A DNA stretch of 64,000 bases from Sphagnum compactum. Its lineage: Eukaryota; Bryophyta; Sphagnopsida; Sphagnales. Numbering within the stretch: the first letter of the stretch is position 1; each line of letters opens with the position of its first letter. The DNA lies in assembly GCA_965153455.1 (NCBI GenBank), contig OZ234502.1, positions 2,645,267 to 2,709,266 of the forward strand. Direction: 5' to 3'. The position numbers were made by a program, and so were the translations under genes. Shown piece after piece: positions 37,721 to 50,038 of this stretch. The notes beneath the pieces were generated by a model. That model was not told where the DNA came from. It saw only the letters and a program-made list of their open reading frames with translations, and did no database searches.

Positions 37721-40700
37721 ATAATCCAACAAAATTACTTATTCATGGTTTCCATTAATTAGCAAAAGGGGCTGGGCTCACAATTTGTTTTTCAGATGAA
37801 GCCCTTTGATTGGCCCATCACCAATAATTTTTGGAACATGAGGCCACTCCCCAACATTTGTTTTCTTTTTTCCATTTTTCCTTTGTTCCCAATGGGTTCT
37901 CAATATGTTCCCAAAGTTCCCAAAGTGTTCCCCAAGGGCGTTCCCAACAGCATCTCACTTTAATCCCATATGTTTTGCCCAAAGTCTCCCCTTCTCACCA
38001 ACTCAATATGAAATTGTCCTTTGGAGTGTTTCTTTCCTTTTTTTTTCTTTTTTTGATTGGGGTTGCAAGGTTTGAATAATGAGTGCTTCTAACACCCAGA
38101 TGGGTTATTACGAATAATTTTTTTAAATAAATAATAATAATGTTGCATATGGGTAGAAGAATGGGTAAATATGAAAAATAAAATAAAATTCAATCTATGA
38201 ACCCCTCTCAAATTTTTTGACTAAGGGCATAAGGGCCTAAGCTTCAACAAACATGAATAATTTGGTTAATTATTTTGAGATCAATATAGTTGAAAGTGAA
38301 TTATGTGAACTTGTTAGATTTAAGGAAAAAGATTTTAAATAGTTGAATGATTTCTTCATAAAAAGGATAATAGTTTTTAAAAAATAACATGTGATATAAC
38401 TTGTAATCAATGAATGGGGATGTTTAATAAATGTAAAGAAATGAAAATTATATATATATATATATATATGAGTATATAACAGGTTATGGGTGGAGTTTTG
38501 CACATATATATTTATTTTCATAAGTCATGTTGATATTTTGTGTTAAGCCTTACGATAAGGCTTTTGTATAACAAACCTATGGTATAAAAAAATTATTTGT
38601 TTTTTATTATGAGAGCGTTCACAAAGACAAATATTTGTGTTTTTATGAATAGTCCCCATAAAACAATGTTATTAAACACATGTGATGAGCTCTTTAATGG
38701 GTGTGGCTCATATAAGGACCAAAATTTTAAGCTTGTGGGTGATTTTAACTTAAAATTATGTAAGTTTTATTTCTTGTATTTTTAAAGTGTTTTGTATAAT
38801 TTGTGGGTTTTATATTTTATTTTAGTTGTGCAACCTGTCTATATGATAGTAGGGACTTGATTTAAAATCAACCTTCATAAGGTTGGACCCTTTTTTAACT
38901 ACATGTTCAACTAATAGTGGTGTAGAGGTTTCTTTCTTTTTGCATTTATGCCCAACCCACAACAATAGGTATGGTATATGTAAATTTTTATGTCTACGGT
39001 AACGTATTCATCCAAGCAATTTCAAAAACTTTGTAAGTTTTGTAATTGATGTGTATTTTTAAATGTGTAAAATAATGCAAATGATTTTAAAATTGGGCAA
39101 GTTGGTAATTTGCATGTACTTTATCTACTATGGTAAAACTTCATTTCATTTAGAGTGCGAGAAGTTGTTAAGGCAAGCAATGTTTCATATTGTAAAAGTT
39201 TTGTTGCTAGGGCATTACACCTTATGAAATGAAGGCATAGTCCACAACCCTCTCAAGCTTAATAGTTAAAGAGTTCTATGAAGCTAGATAGTTGTGATAA
39301 ATGTAGATAATGTCAACCCCATACCACATAAGTGGGATCTTTGATGAAAACATTTCAAAACTTGAAACCTATGTATAGGTAATAGGGAGTCCCCCCAATA
39401 ACAATGGGAATTTCCATCAAGGTTGTTATGTAAAGTGGGAAAGGCTTTAGATTTTAAATTAAAATTGAAAGTACTTTAGTTCTAGTTTTTTGAATTTTTC
39501 GCATTGGAGAACCTCCTATTTTGGATATTTATTGTTATTAGAAAAAAAGAATCTCTAATTCTAGGGTCAAAAAATATTTCAAAATGATTATCATGAAATA
39601 ATCAACAATGTGAAGTATTTTTATTTTTTTTTTCAAAACCTCGATTATCGACCGAAATCAATTGATGACTTAAGGTAGTTTTTAATCTAATTCTTTGATG
39701 TTTTAAACCCTTAATTATGGATCAAAACCAATTATATGATTTTGTAAAACTCTAATCAAGGGCTAAAATCAATGTAACCCAAAACAACATGGAAACGAAA
39801 CATGAAGGAATGGACATGTGTGAAAAGGATTTGGTTTAAGGTTCCAAGATGTAACTATATTCTACTTTCAGAAGAAAGGGAAAAAATAATTAGAGATGTT
39901 TTTTCAAAAGTGGAATGTAGTTGTGATGAATAGGAGTGGTGAAAACAATGTTGTTTTTTGTAATAAAGAATTATTTTGTGGCATTATTATCTTGTGTCTT
40001 CTTGTGTTACACAAATGAATGTTGTTGTTTTTGGATTTGTGAATTACAATACCTAAGAAAAAATGAATGGGAATTTTTAATTGCAACAAGGTGAACCTCA
40101 CAAGAGTAGGATTATAAATGTCTTTTGAATAAGATAAATTGTTAGGGTTTATGTTGGTTAATCATGTAGGCAATGGGTTTTTTAAAGCTTAAAGGGACAC
40201 CAAAATATTGAGAGTTTTGATTTCAACAAGGAAGTTCATTTTTCTATGAACTGATTATGCCAATGTAACTATTTGGTTTTGCATATTGGACTTAGAGGTA
40301 CATTGTTTGGTTATTTGATTCATCGAATAATGATAAACTATTAGAATGATTAAGGTTTGTGGAACATTTAAAGTGGTGATCACTATCATATGATTTTACG
40401 TCTATGTTGAAGTTGAAGCGGCTTGGAGCCTTTTTTTTTTAATTGCATTGAATTTTTTAAAAGTTTTTGAACAGTCAATCAAAGAATAATAATACATATG
40501 CCCTACCCTTCTTTATTGGTTTTAGATTTCAAAAATGCCATCCAACACTGATTTAAATTGTCTTGGCAATTATGGTATTCTAAAGCATATATAATAGTAT
40601 TTTCATTGTTGATAAAAGTATTCAAAATACATTTATTTGTTTTACGAATTGAATTATAGTCATTTCTTGTGGAACTAATAAATAAACCATGAATTTTAAA

Positions 40701-43700
40701 AAAACCTACATAAATACCTAATAAAAACCCAAAATTGGTTACATTATAGCTGAAAGGCATGTTTCAGAAGGGGTCCACTCCAATTTGTTAGGTGGGTTTG
40801 GCAATTTTTAAGGAACCATCGATTTTGGGTTTTTTTAATTTGGAAAAGAAACTTTTAATTCTAATTTTTTGAAATTCTAAAATCAAAGAACCTACCAATT
40901 ACAGTTTTTCTAAACTTTAAACCTTTCCAATTTTTAACTAGATTACTTATTCCATGGCCAAAAAATAGGCCATTACTTGTCACAATCTTTTAGTTTAAAG
41001 AACTTAAGTAATGTTAATTATAAAAAGGTCTTGCAACAATTTTGAACACACGTTTTTGACAATTATGAATGTGTTATTTGAGGACCACTTGTTTGCTTCT
41101 CTCAACTTTCGATCATGGTTCCAATTCATCATGTGTGTTGTGCAACTTCCTACAACTTAGAAAATCAATAGGGTCAAGGGTTACTACACAATGGCAATGC
41201 CATTGTGGAAAATCTTGTTTAAATCAATTGCCATCTAATTAATTCAATGGACTTTGATATATTATTTTTGGAAAATGAACAACCTACTTTGACCTTGCTA
41301 TTTTTATTAAAAAAACATCCAATCACTTCAACCAACCTACCTTGGTTTGAAAAGTTATGGGAAAAATCCCAAAATAAATCACTAAAAGTAGCATCTAGAA
41401 CTCACACAAAGAGACTAGGGATGTTCCCCATTGTAATCAAAATGGTTTATTTTGATGGGTTTACTTTTTTTTGTGTCAGCTTAGTTTTCATTTTGCATTT
41501 CAATGTGATAGACAATTTTAACAAATACATTTCACATGATAGGTTGACAAAATTTTGATCTTGAACATATAAAAATGTGAACAAAAAAGTATATGAAAGT
41601 AACATAAATGAAAGAAATTTTTTAGCTTCTTACAAGTATTCCAAATTAGGAATTCTTTGATTTTTCATGTTGTATCACATTTCAAACACCACCTTCCAAT
41701 CCATATTCTCCAATTGTATGCCACATAATGACACTCACATCAAAGTGTCCAAAGTTTCTAACTTCAATGAAATTTGTAAATGATTTTTGAGATCATTTTA
41801 TTAGGATTTGAAGAATAATAATAATCATTCTTGAGATCATCATGGACTTATGTTATTCTCCCTCCCCTTGATATTTATTTCAATTCCTTCCATGGATGAT
41901 GCATCCCCACTCATAGTTGAAGAAATAGGATACATTTGAACTTCCTTAGAAAATGACATAGTTGGCAATTGCACAACTAAAGGGTGTTAAAAACCATATA
42001 ATTGGATAAGGACTTGGTTTCACATCTTCCTCACCTATGACATCCAAAAGGACCAACCTATTTTTCACAACCTTTGATCTAGTTTTCAAATGCCAAAAAC
42101 CATGATGTCTTATTGTTGGTTATTTATGTTACAAGGTTCTCTATTTGACAAACCTCCAATAGTTCCCACAAATGTTAGCTTTTCAAATTTTCACCCCCAC
42201 ACATTAAGTCGGTATATACCTGATTTGATAAGTGCTAGGTATTTATAATAGAGTTTAAGAACCACCCAACATTAATTTATTCTTGTTTGAAAGCATGGGA
42301 ACGAAGGAATGAATTTGAATTCCCATTGCCCAAGAATAACAAAACTACCCTTTTGATTTACCTTTCCTAAATGTAAAGTGATGATGTAAGTTTTGTCTTC
42401 CAACCATTTGGTACTTTAAGTAGTTCATCCATAATGCATATCAATACATGCATATATGATAGACATCTTTAAGATGCTTCATTAAGAGGCTAAGAAAAAT
42501 AAAATCATAAAGCAAAGTTTTGCTCAAAAAAATTCAATGAAATTGGAGGTCATGTTATTAAACACAATTTTGTTATACTTTATGAAAAGTGCTTTCAAAA
42601 AATAGAATGTCAAACCCATTTTTTACTAGTTTTATTCCATGATACCCATCACATATCACATGAAAAAGAAAAAAAACCATGAACAAAGTTTTATGTACAA
42701 TACAACCCTCAACTTTGGGCTTTATTGAAATTAAGTTCATGTTCCTTTACTTTACTTTGCACATACTTTTTTAAAAGTAAAGCTTGTGGGTTCAAGCTAG
42801 TTTATTCACCCCTTTTCTATGAAGTATTCGTGAATACAAATTGTGTTAGGTTCTTATGAATAGGATAAAGTTATAGGGTTGGGGCATTCCTAGATTAAAA
42901 GGCCTAGGATGAAGCAATAGCTAAATTTAACCTCACATTTTGGAATTGTCACACACCTATGGACTATATATGACATCTTAGAACATAAGATGAAACTTAT
43001 CATGAATCTAAGCATATATAGATCACAAGGCATAAGAGGCGGGAGGTTCTTACACCTATTCTTTAAGAGTGGAAAGATCATATACATTTTTTGTGTATAA
43101 GAGATGCACAATCCTTCCCACTCTTAAGGTACATATGTAAAATCATTTTTTTGAAAAAAAAATCATGAAAACTTAGGAATTTTGTTCCCACCAAATGAGC
43201 TTGCGTTAAATTACAAAATCTTGATGTTACAAGGATTTTTCTATCAATTCTTTAGACTTTTATATTGTGTTTCTACAATCATACCCATTGCATTAAGTGA
43301 AAACATACTATGGTGATCCATTTTATGTTGTCACATTGTAGTGTTTTGCTTGGGTGAATGTTTATGAACCTAAATTGTGTCAACATCAAAGAATTCCACA
43401 ATGTTTTTGCATATTATGGTAGAACATAAATTAATTAGTTAAAAATACTTATATATATATATAATGGTGGATTGGAGTATATTTTGCACCAAAAAAATGT
43501 CTATAATTTGTATTAAAAAAGTAAAAATATTCCAATTATTTTTAAAATTATTTTAAACCTTTATGGAATTTATAACAATTATTTCACATGTGATTCCACG
43601 TAATTTGAATCACATTTGTGAACCATATGAAAATTGTGATAATTTTCATTTCATAAACGAGGTTTTCTCAAGCTCTTGACCATAAGTATGTGGTAAATTG

Positions 43701-44305
43701 AAATTTTAACAAACAATCATTTTGAAATGAAAGATGACAATCACTGTGAATTTAGTCAATGCATGCAAAAAGTCTATTTCAAACATTAATATGAATCATT
43801 AATTAGACCAACTACCTCATGCAACCTAAAATTTGAAATGAACTTTATTATATTGTGTATACCATAAATATATGCATGGTTCTTTGAATTTAAATGATTC
43901 AATGAGTTTTCAAATAACATTAGGTAGCATAATTTTTTTGAAAATCTTAATTTTAAAGCCCAAAAACCAATTTTAAATGCACCATGTTTTGGGAGGTATG
44001 TAATATAACACTAAACCCAAAAAGGCTTAAGAAGGGCTCGAAAATGAAATCCTTGTAATGAGGGTTACTTTCAAAATACATTAAGAAATTTCTTTGAAAT
44101 GTAAAATCCTTAATATGATAAGGCCCACAATGTGCAAAATAATTCCATGGTAATTTAAGAAATGAATGTGGACTTTTGATGTAAGGTCATGTTAAAAAAA
44201 TGTAGGTCACTATGTAAGGGTCATTAAAATGTTGTTCTGGAAGGCCATAATAAGGACCATGTCTACTGCAATTTTCCCCCATTCAAAGGTTGAAAACATT
44301 ATATT
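37721..44305. other. AT-rich intergenic desert
   Basis: About 6.6 kb of strongly AT-rich DNA. Open frames are short and without motifs. There is a (TA)n run at about 38451-38470. No gene, RNA or clear element end was recognised. Confidence 0.55.
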
Positions 44306-44579
44306 CACTAGTAGAAATCATTTTGTTTGCGACTAGTCAATATGCAATTAGCATGCAACTGGTTGTCGTTTGCAACTATCTTGGTCATGTTTACAATTAC
44401 AAATTTGGTACTGTATAACTTTTGAAAAATATAGTTGTGTGTGCAACTAACGTGCAATTAAATGTGTATAACATGGACACGTGTCATAAAACTAATGGCC
44501 TAAACTTATACGTACTTAAATTAATATACTTAAAATATGTACATAGGCTATGTATAATAATATTATGTACCTCTAGTAC

Positions 44580-45417
44580 TAAGGTTAAACTTGTGCTAAC
44601 TAAGGTTAGCTTAAACTAACCTAAGTTAAATTAAACCTGGCTAAATTAAGCTAGGCTAAACTGACTATGGTTAATTTAGCTTAAATTAATTAAATTAAGT
44701 TAAACTAACCGTGGTTGATTAAGCTAAACTAAATTAATTATGGCTAAATTAAATTAATTTAAATTAAATTAGGTTAAATTAACCACAGTTAAATTAAGTT
44801 AAGTTAAAATAATCATGGCTAAATTAAATTAAGCCAAACTAATTATGGATAAACTAAGTTAGGCTAAACCATTTGTGGCTAAAATAAATTAGGTTATATT
44901 AATTATGGCTAAACTAAATCACGCTAAATTAAATTAGGGTAAAATTAACCATAACTAAACCCAGTTAGGCTAAACTAAACTAAACTAAATTAAATTAGGC
45001 TAAAACTAATTATGGCTAAATTAAATAAGACTAAAATTAATTAAAACTAACCATGATTAAATTTAGTTAGGCTAAATAATTATGGCTAAACTAAATTAAT
45101 CTAAATTAAATTAGGTTAAACTAACTATGACTTAATTAAGTTAGGCCAAACTAATCATGGCTACATTAAATTAAATTAAATTATTTATGGCTAAACTGAA
45201 TTAGGCTATATTAATTATGGCTAAACTAAATAAGCTAAATTAAATTAGGCTAAAATAACTATGATCAAATTAAATTATGCCAAATTAATTATGGTTAAAT
45301 TAAGTTAGGCTAAACTATTTATGGCTAAATTAAATTAGGCTAAAACTAACTATGGCTAAGTTAAGTTAGGCTAAACTAAATTATGTTAAATTAATTATGG
45401 CTAAACTAAATTATTGA
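44580..45417 (+). repeat. CTAAATTA-type minisatellite, about 840 bp
   Basis: A long degenerate array made only of words such as GGCTAAACTAAATTA, GGCTAAATTAATTATGG and AGGTTAAATTAA. Unit length varies (roughly 13-35 bp) and higher-order spacing is irregular. It almost entirely lacks open frames. It sits inside the CACTA-bounded segment. Confidence 0.85.
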
Positions 45418-46204
45418 AATGCAAAGGAAAAGGAGTAATGATCCTTTTCTCTTCTCTTCGGACCCCTCCTACTTTCAAACCTCATAACTTTCTTCTTTCT
45501 TATTCATTTTAAACGATTTAAAGTGCTATAGGAGCGTCACTTGAAGTTCTTCAAATCATCTTTGAAGTCTAATAGCAATAGAACAACATAAAAGGAACTT
45601 TTTGGGTGTTTAAAAATCAGCCTTTGTAGTTTTCCATGGTTTTTTTTTTGAGTTCTTGACCCCCTTCACTTTGGGGGGCCATAACTTTATCATTTGTAAT
45701 GCATTTTCGATGATTCTTAATGTGTTAGATGTTGTATGAGGAGGACTTCAAGTTTTGTTTGGACACCAAAATCAACAAAGCCTTCCCCAAGCTGATATAC
45801 TCTAATATAGTAGTTGCATCTAATGTGCAACTGAGTTGGTTAATGAGGTTTAAAGTGGAATTTTTTATCCCATATCCTTTGGACTCCAATTCAATTTGGC
45901 ATAGTATATAACTAGGGGCAATAGTTATGTATTAACCAAGTATCAAATGCCATTGAATATGAGTGAGGAAAAAAAAACTTGACCTTTATAAAATGGTTAA
46001 ACTTTAAAATAATATTGGATTATTCTAAACCTACTTATATAGGCTAAGCCTAGTTACTTTTCAACCTACTTACATACTTAAGTAAACTTAGCTACCTAGT
46101 AGGGTTTAATAATTACCTACCTACCTAGGCACCATGTGTCAACATCTTATTAACCTTAAATTGGACGACTGAAATTTTGTTAATTAATATTTAAAATTTA
46201 AAAA

Positions 46205-46435
46205 TAGGTGGGCCGTAATTGCCACGTGTCATCATATAATTGGTGTTTTAAAAAATGAACACGTGTCAAATGGTCAATGAATGTTCCATGGTGTGTCACG
46301 TGTCATCATTTTAGTGGCAGAAACTTTAACGATTAAAATTAATCCAATGAAATTTTAATTTTAAAAACAAATAAATAATTAAAAAGTGACACGTGTTCAA
46401 CTGCAAGTCGTTCAATTTTTAAACACGTGTCATAC
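46205..46435. promoter_or_regulatory. Cluster of ACACGTGTC (G-box/ABRE-like) words
   Basis: Five copies of CACGTGT in either orientation lie within about 230 bp (near 46214, 46259, 46298, 46389, 46422), with another at about 44477. CACGTG is the plant G-box bound by bZIP and bHLH factors. Here the copies are embedded in transposon-like DNA far from any gene, so they may be subterminal element repeats rather than a host enhancer. Confidence 0.4.
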
Positions 46436-48632
46436 TTTGATTAGTTACATTGTAGTTGCAAAGAGAGTTGCACATAAGGCGCAACTACATTTAGATTAAT
46501 ATGTATGGATTAGGAAAAAGGTAGAAAATCATACATAAACAAAACAAAACAAAACAGTTCAATGGATCACATAACTACAAGACTTGGCAGTTGAACATTT
46601 TATTTTGTCTTTCTAACAACCCTATCATTAAAATGGATAAACATTTTTTCTCCCTTCTAGTTATGTCTCTTGTCACAGTAATTTAATATATTGCCCCTTT
46701 CAACTTTGATTACATTTACATGAAAATTTGGCCCATCATTTCAAAAAAAATTGGGCTTTTAAACCATTATGCTATTGTTAGGCCAAGGTTTTGAAAGGTC
46801 CCAAGATAGGATGTCAACTTAACAAACATTTTCAAATCTAAACATCCTAATTAGTAAAAATTCAAATTGGTGAAATGTTTTGGTTTAAAAATGACCTAAG
46901 TTTTGTCAACAAAAAAAACAGACCTAAACAACACCAAGGATGTTGAAAAATGGAGAAAAATGAAAAGATAGGAATGTTGACAAAGAACAACAAAATGACA
47001 ACAAGAATTAATAGGGGTGTTGGAAAGGCACGTTGGAAACACCAAAGGTGTTAAATTGGACATGAAAATTTATTTTTTCAAGCAATAGGAAGCATCAAAA
47101 ATTTGAAGATTAAAGGCATTGGATATAATGTTGGAGGACATTGATAAATACATGGGGGATGTTGTGGGCTTTAAGGTTGAAAATAAATAAACTAAGGATC
47201 ATTGGGAAACATAAGAAAGGTATTGGGGGACGTTGGAATGGCCCTCGATGTCCTTCCTACTTAAATTATTTTTAAGGTAATGAAAAATATTAGAAAGGAC
47301 ATCATGGGTGTCAAAAACATTAGTGTTTTAGGGGTGTTTTAGTAGGCGAAAATGAAATATCATATTTTTAAATGAATGAAAAATAAAATAATTTCATGGG
47401 CAATCTATATGATCATGGTTTATCAATTTTTGGTAGCCAAGTATCTTAAATAATTGATTTAAATAAATTTAAATATATTAATTTGACCTTGTGTCAATTA
47501 ATCGTCATTAGTAATGTGAAGCAACACCAAGCCCAAGTTTTTAATTATTAAAAAACCCAAATAACATTTATTTATTTATTTACCTACCTTACTTGCTTTA
47601 ATTACATACCTATTTACTTAAAATAATAATCAATGCTCAAAATAATGATAATAATATATTATAACCTACCTATCTTGCCATATTTAGGTTATTAAATTAG
47701 TTTAATGGTTTAGAAGGTTAAGACAGACTAGGTTTAGTAGGTTAGCTAATCACATTTAAATAGATTGCAAGTGTTAAAATTTAAACCTTTCACCTCCACC
47801 CTAAAAGTCCAAGCCATTAACCATTGCACCACTTTTTCAACAAACGATAATTTTTATCATTGCATGATTATGAACATTGTTTTTTATCCAACCTATGTGG
47901 TTTAACCTACCTATTTTAATTATTTAGCTAACCTTTTATTTTATTTTAGCCCTAAGTTATTTTAAACTATTCCACCTTTAATTATTCTAAACTATTAAAT
48001 ATTGTAAGCTATTTAAACCTATTATAGGCTATTCTATCCTAGGATATTTTAACTTATTTTATTTTAAGTTTTTTAACTATGTATTGTTTTAAGCATTTTT
48101 AAGTTATTATACTTTAATGTAATAATAACTTAAGATAATTTAAATAATTTAAGTAAATGATTTTAAATAATTTATGATAGTTTAAGGTAGAAGAACTTAG
48201 AATATTGTATAAAAGAATGACCTTTCAAATAACTTCAAATAACCTAGGATAAATAGTTTATAATAGGCTATAATAGCCTAGGTTTTAGATTATTAGCCTA
48301 TGCTTAACAAGTAGATTAATTAACCAATTAATTATGGCCAATATGATTACATCTTAAATCAATATGACAACTTTGGTTAAGCCCTTACTATTTGGTATGG
48401 TTTATTTGGTTAAGCCATGGCCATTTTTATGAAATTTTTTTTGTATGTCCTTTTTGATTAAATGTACGACATGAAATTTGGTTTAAAAATGTCTCTTTAA
48501 TCAAAATAACTAACCAAAATAACCATTTGTCTTTCATGTTCCATGCATTTAGTCAAAGTGAACATCCCCTTTGGTTAATGCGACCACTTTGGTCAAGCTG
48601 AACGTTTTTCAAAATCATGATTTCTTGTAGTG

Positions 48633-50038
48633 AAAAACATTTTTTTTGTTTTTACAAACATTTGAATTTTCAAAATTCCCACATTATTTTTTTCAAATTT
48701 CTATCATGATATCCAACAAGTATCACAATAAAAAATGAATGAAATGTTGATTTTTACGTCGTGGAATGCCTTTGGCACAAACATTATCAAAATTACACAT
48801 GTCTTGGTTTTGTTTCACATAGACCCTTGTTTTAGTAATGTTTATAACCTTGGGTGTTATTTTAATTTAATTCACATTTGAACACAATTTACATTTGAGT
48901 GGTTAAATCACGCTCAACTCTTGTTTTGTCATTAAAATTCACACGTGAATTTTGTCTATTTTGTTTTGTTTCTGTCATTATGTATCATTCACCATGAATC
49001 TTAATTCAAACATCAAGGAATTAATCAAGTTCACAAATTTTTCATTTTTTTCACATGCATGGCACAAAACATATTTGCAAAACAAAACATAAACAAATCT
49101 TGAATTCTATTTTTGCTTGTGTTTGACATAAATTTTCCAACAACCTTGGCCAAGTGTTACCACATCCTCAACTGATTTTTCCTTCCAAAACCTAGTTTTT
49201 TGGAATTTATTTGAACTTTTAGTGGCAGAAACTCCTTCAAAATCAATATCCCCCACATTCTGAATCCAAATCTTACCAAATAAATTCCATTAAATCCTGC
49301 TCATCAAGATCTTTCCAACAACACCAAAGGCACATTCCAATTCCTCCGAGATTTTCAGCTATGATTTAATTTAATTTTCAGTGAAAAAATCATTCAATAT
49401 TCAAGAACTTCTACACTGCAAGTCCAACCGCCATGAAACCAAGCCAATGCACCCGTCCTCCTCGAGAGCTTTCCAAAGAGACCAAGTTACCATTGCTTTA
49501 GCATTGCCTACATATGTAACTTGATGGGGTATTTAACATCTTACATTACAAGAGCATTTAGCATCTCACAATAAGGAGACATTAAACAACTTTCATTGAA
49601 TATATCTAACACATTATTTGGCCCTATTTTTGGAGCATCGTGTTTTTATGTTGTTTCGTGTAGTCTCCTCATGACCACCAATTCAGAATAGAGTTGGAAG
49701 CAATTGTTGAAAACATTCACAAAGTCATTGTTCACATGATTGGAACCCAGAGAACACACTTGGGAACTAATGCATAGTTTGCAACTCACACCATCAAATT
49801 TGAGAATTTGCACCGCAAAGACTCACTTTTCTAGAATGACTCTGGCAACCAATTTGAGGATGCCATAAAAGAAACTATGGGAATACCATACCATTGGGAG
49901 GAGCACATTACAGGGGACATCATTGTGAGCATTGGGAACACACCATTTGAAGTGCCAGGCTTTGAGAAAATGGACTGTGTGCTTTCATTTGCCTTCATTT
50001 GCATCTTCATTCAACTCCATCTCCTCCTCCATTTTCCC
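48633..50038. other. AT-rich intergenic, then 3' flank of the nicotinamidase gene
   Basis: No gene recognised. The right part is probably 3' UTR of the minus-strand nicotinamidase gene. Confidence 0.5.

Larger units (their letters stand above)
44306..48632. mobile_element. CACTA (En/Spm)-like element, about 4.3 kb, non-coding
   Basis: The left end reads CACTAGTAGAAATCATTTTG at 44306. The right end, read on the minus strand from 48632, is CACTACAAGAAATCATGATT. These are typical CACTA-superfamily termini and agree at 14 of the first 16 bases. Subterminal words recur: GCAACT near the left, TTGGTTAAGC/TTTGGTCAAGC near the right. No TNP2-type transposase was seen, so it would be non-autonomous. 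The flanking triplets (ATT left, AAA right) do not match, so the two ends may belong to different elements or the target duplication has decayed. Confidence 0.55.
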
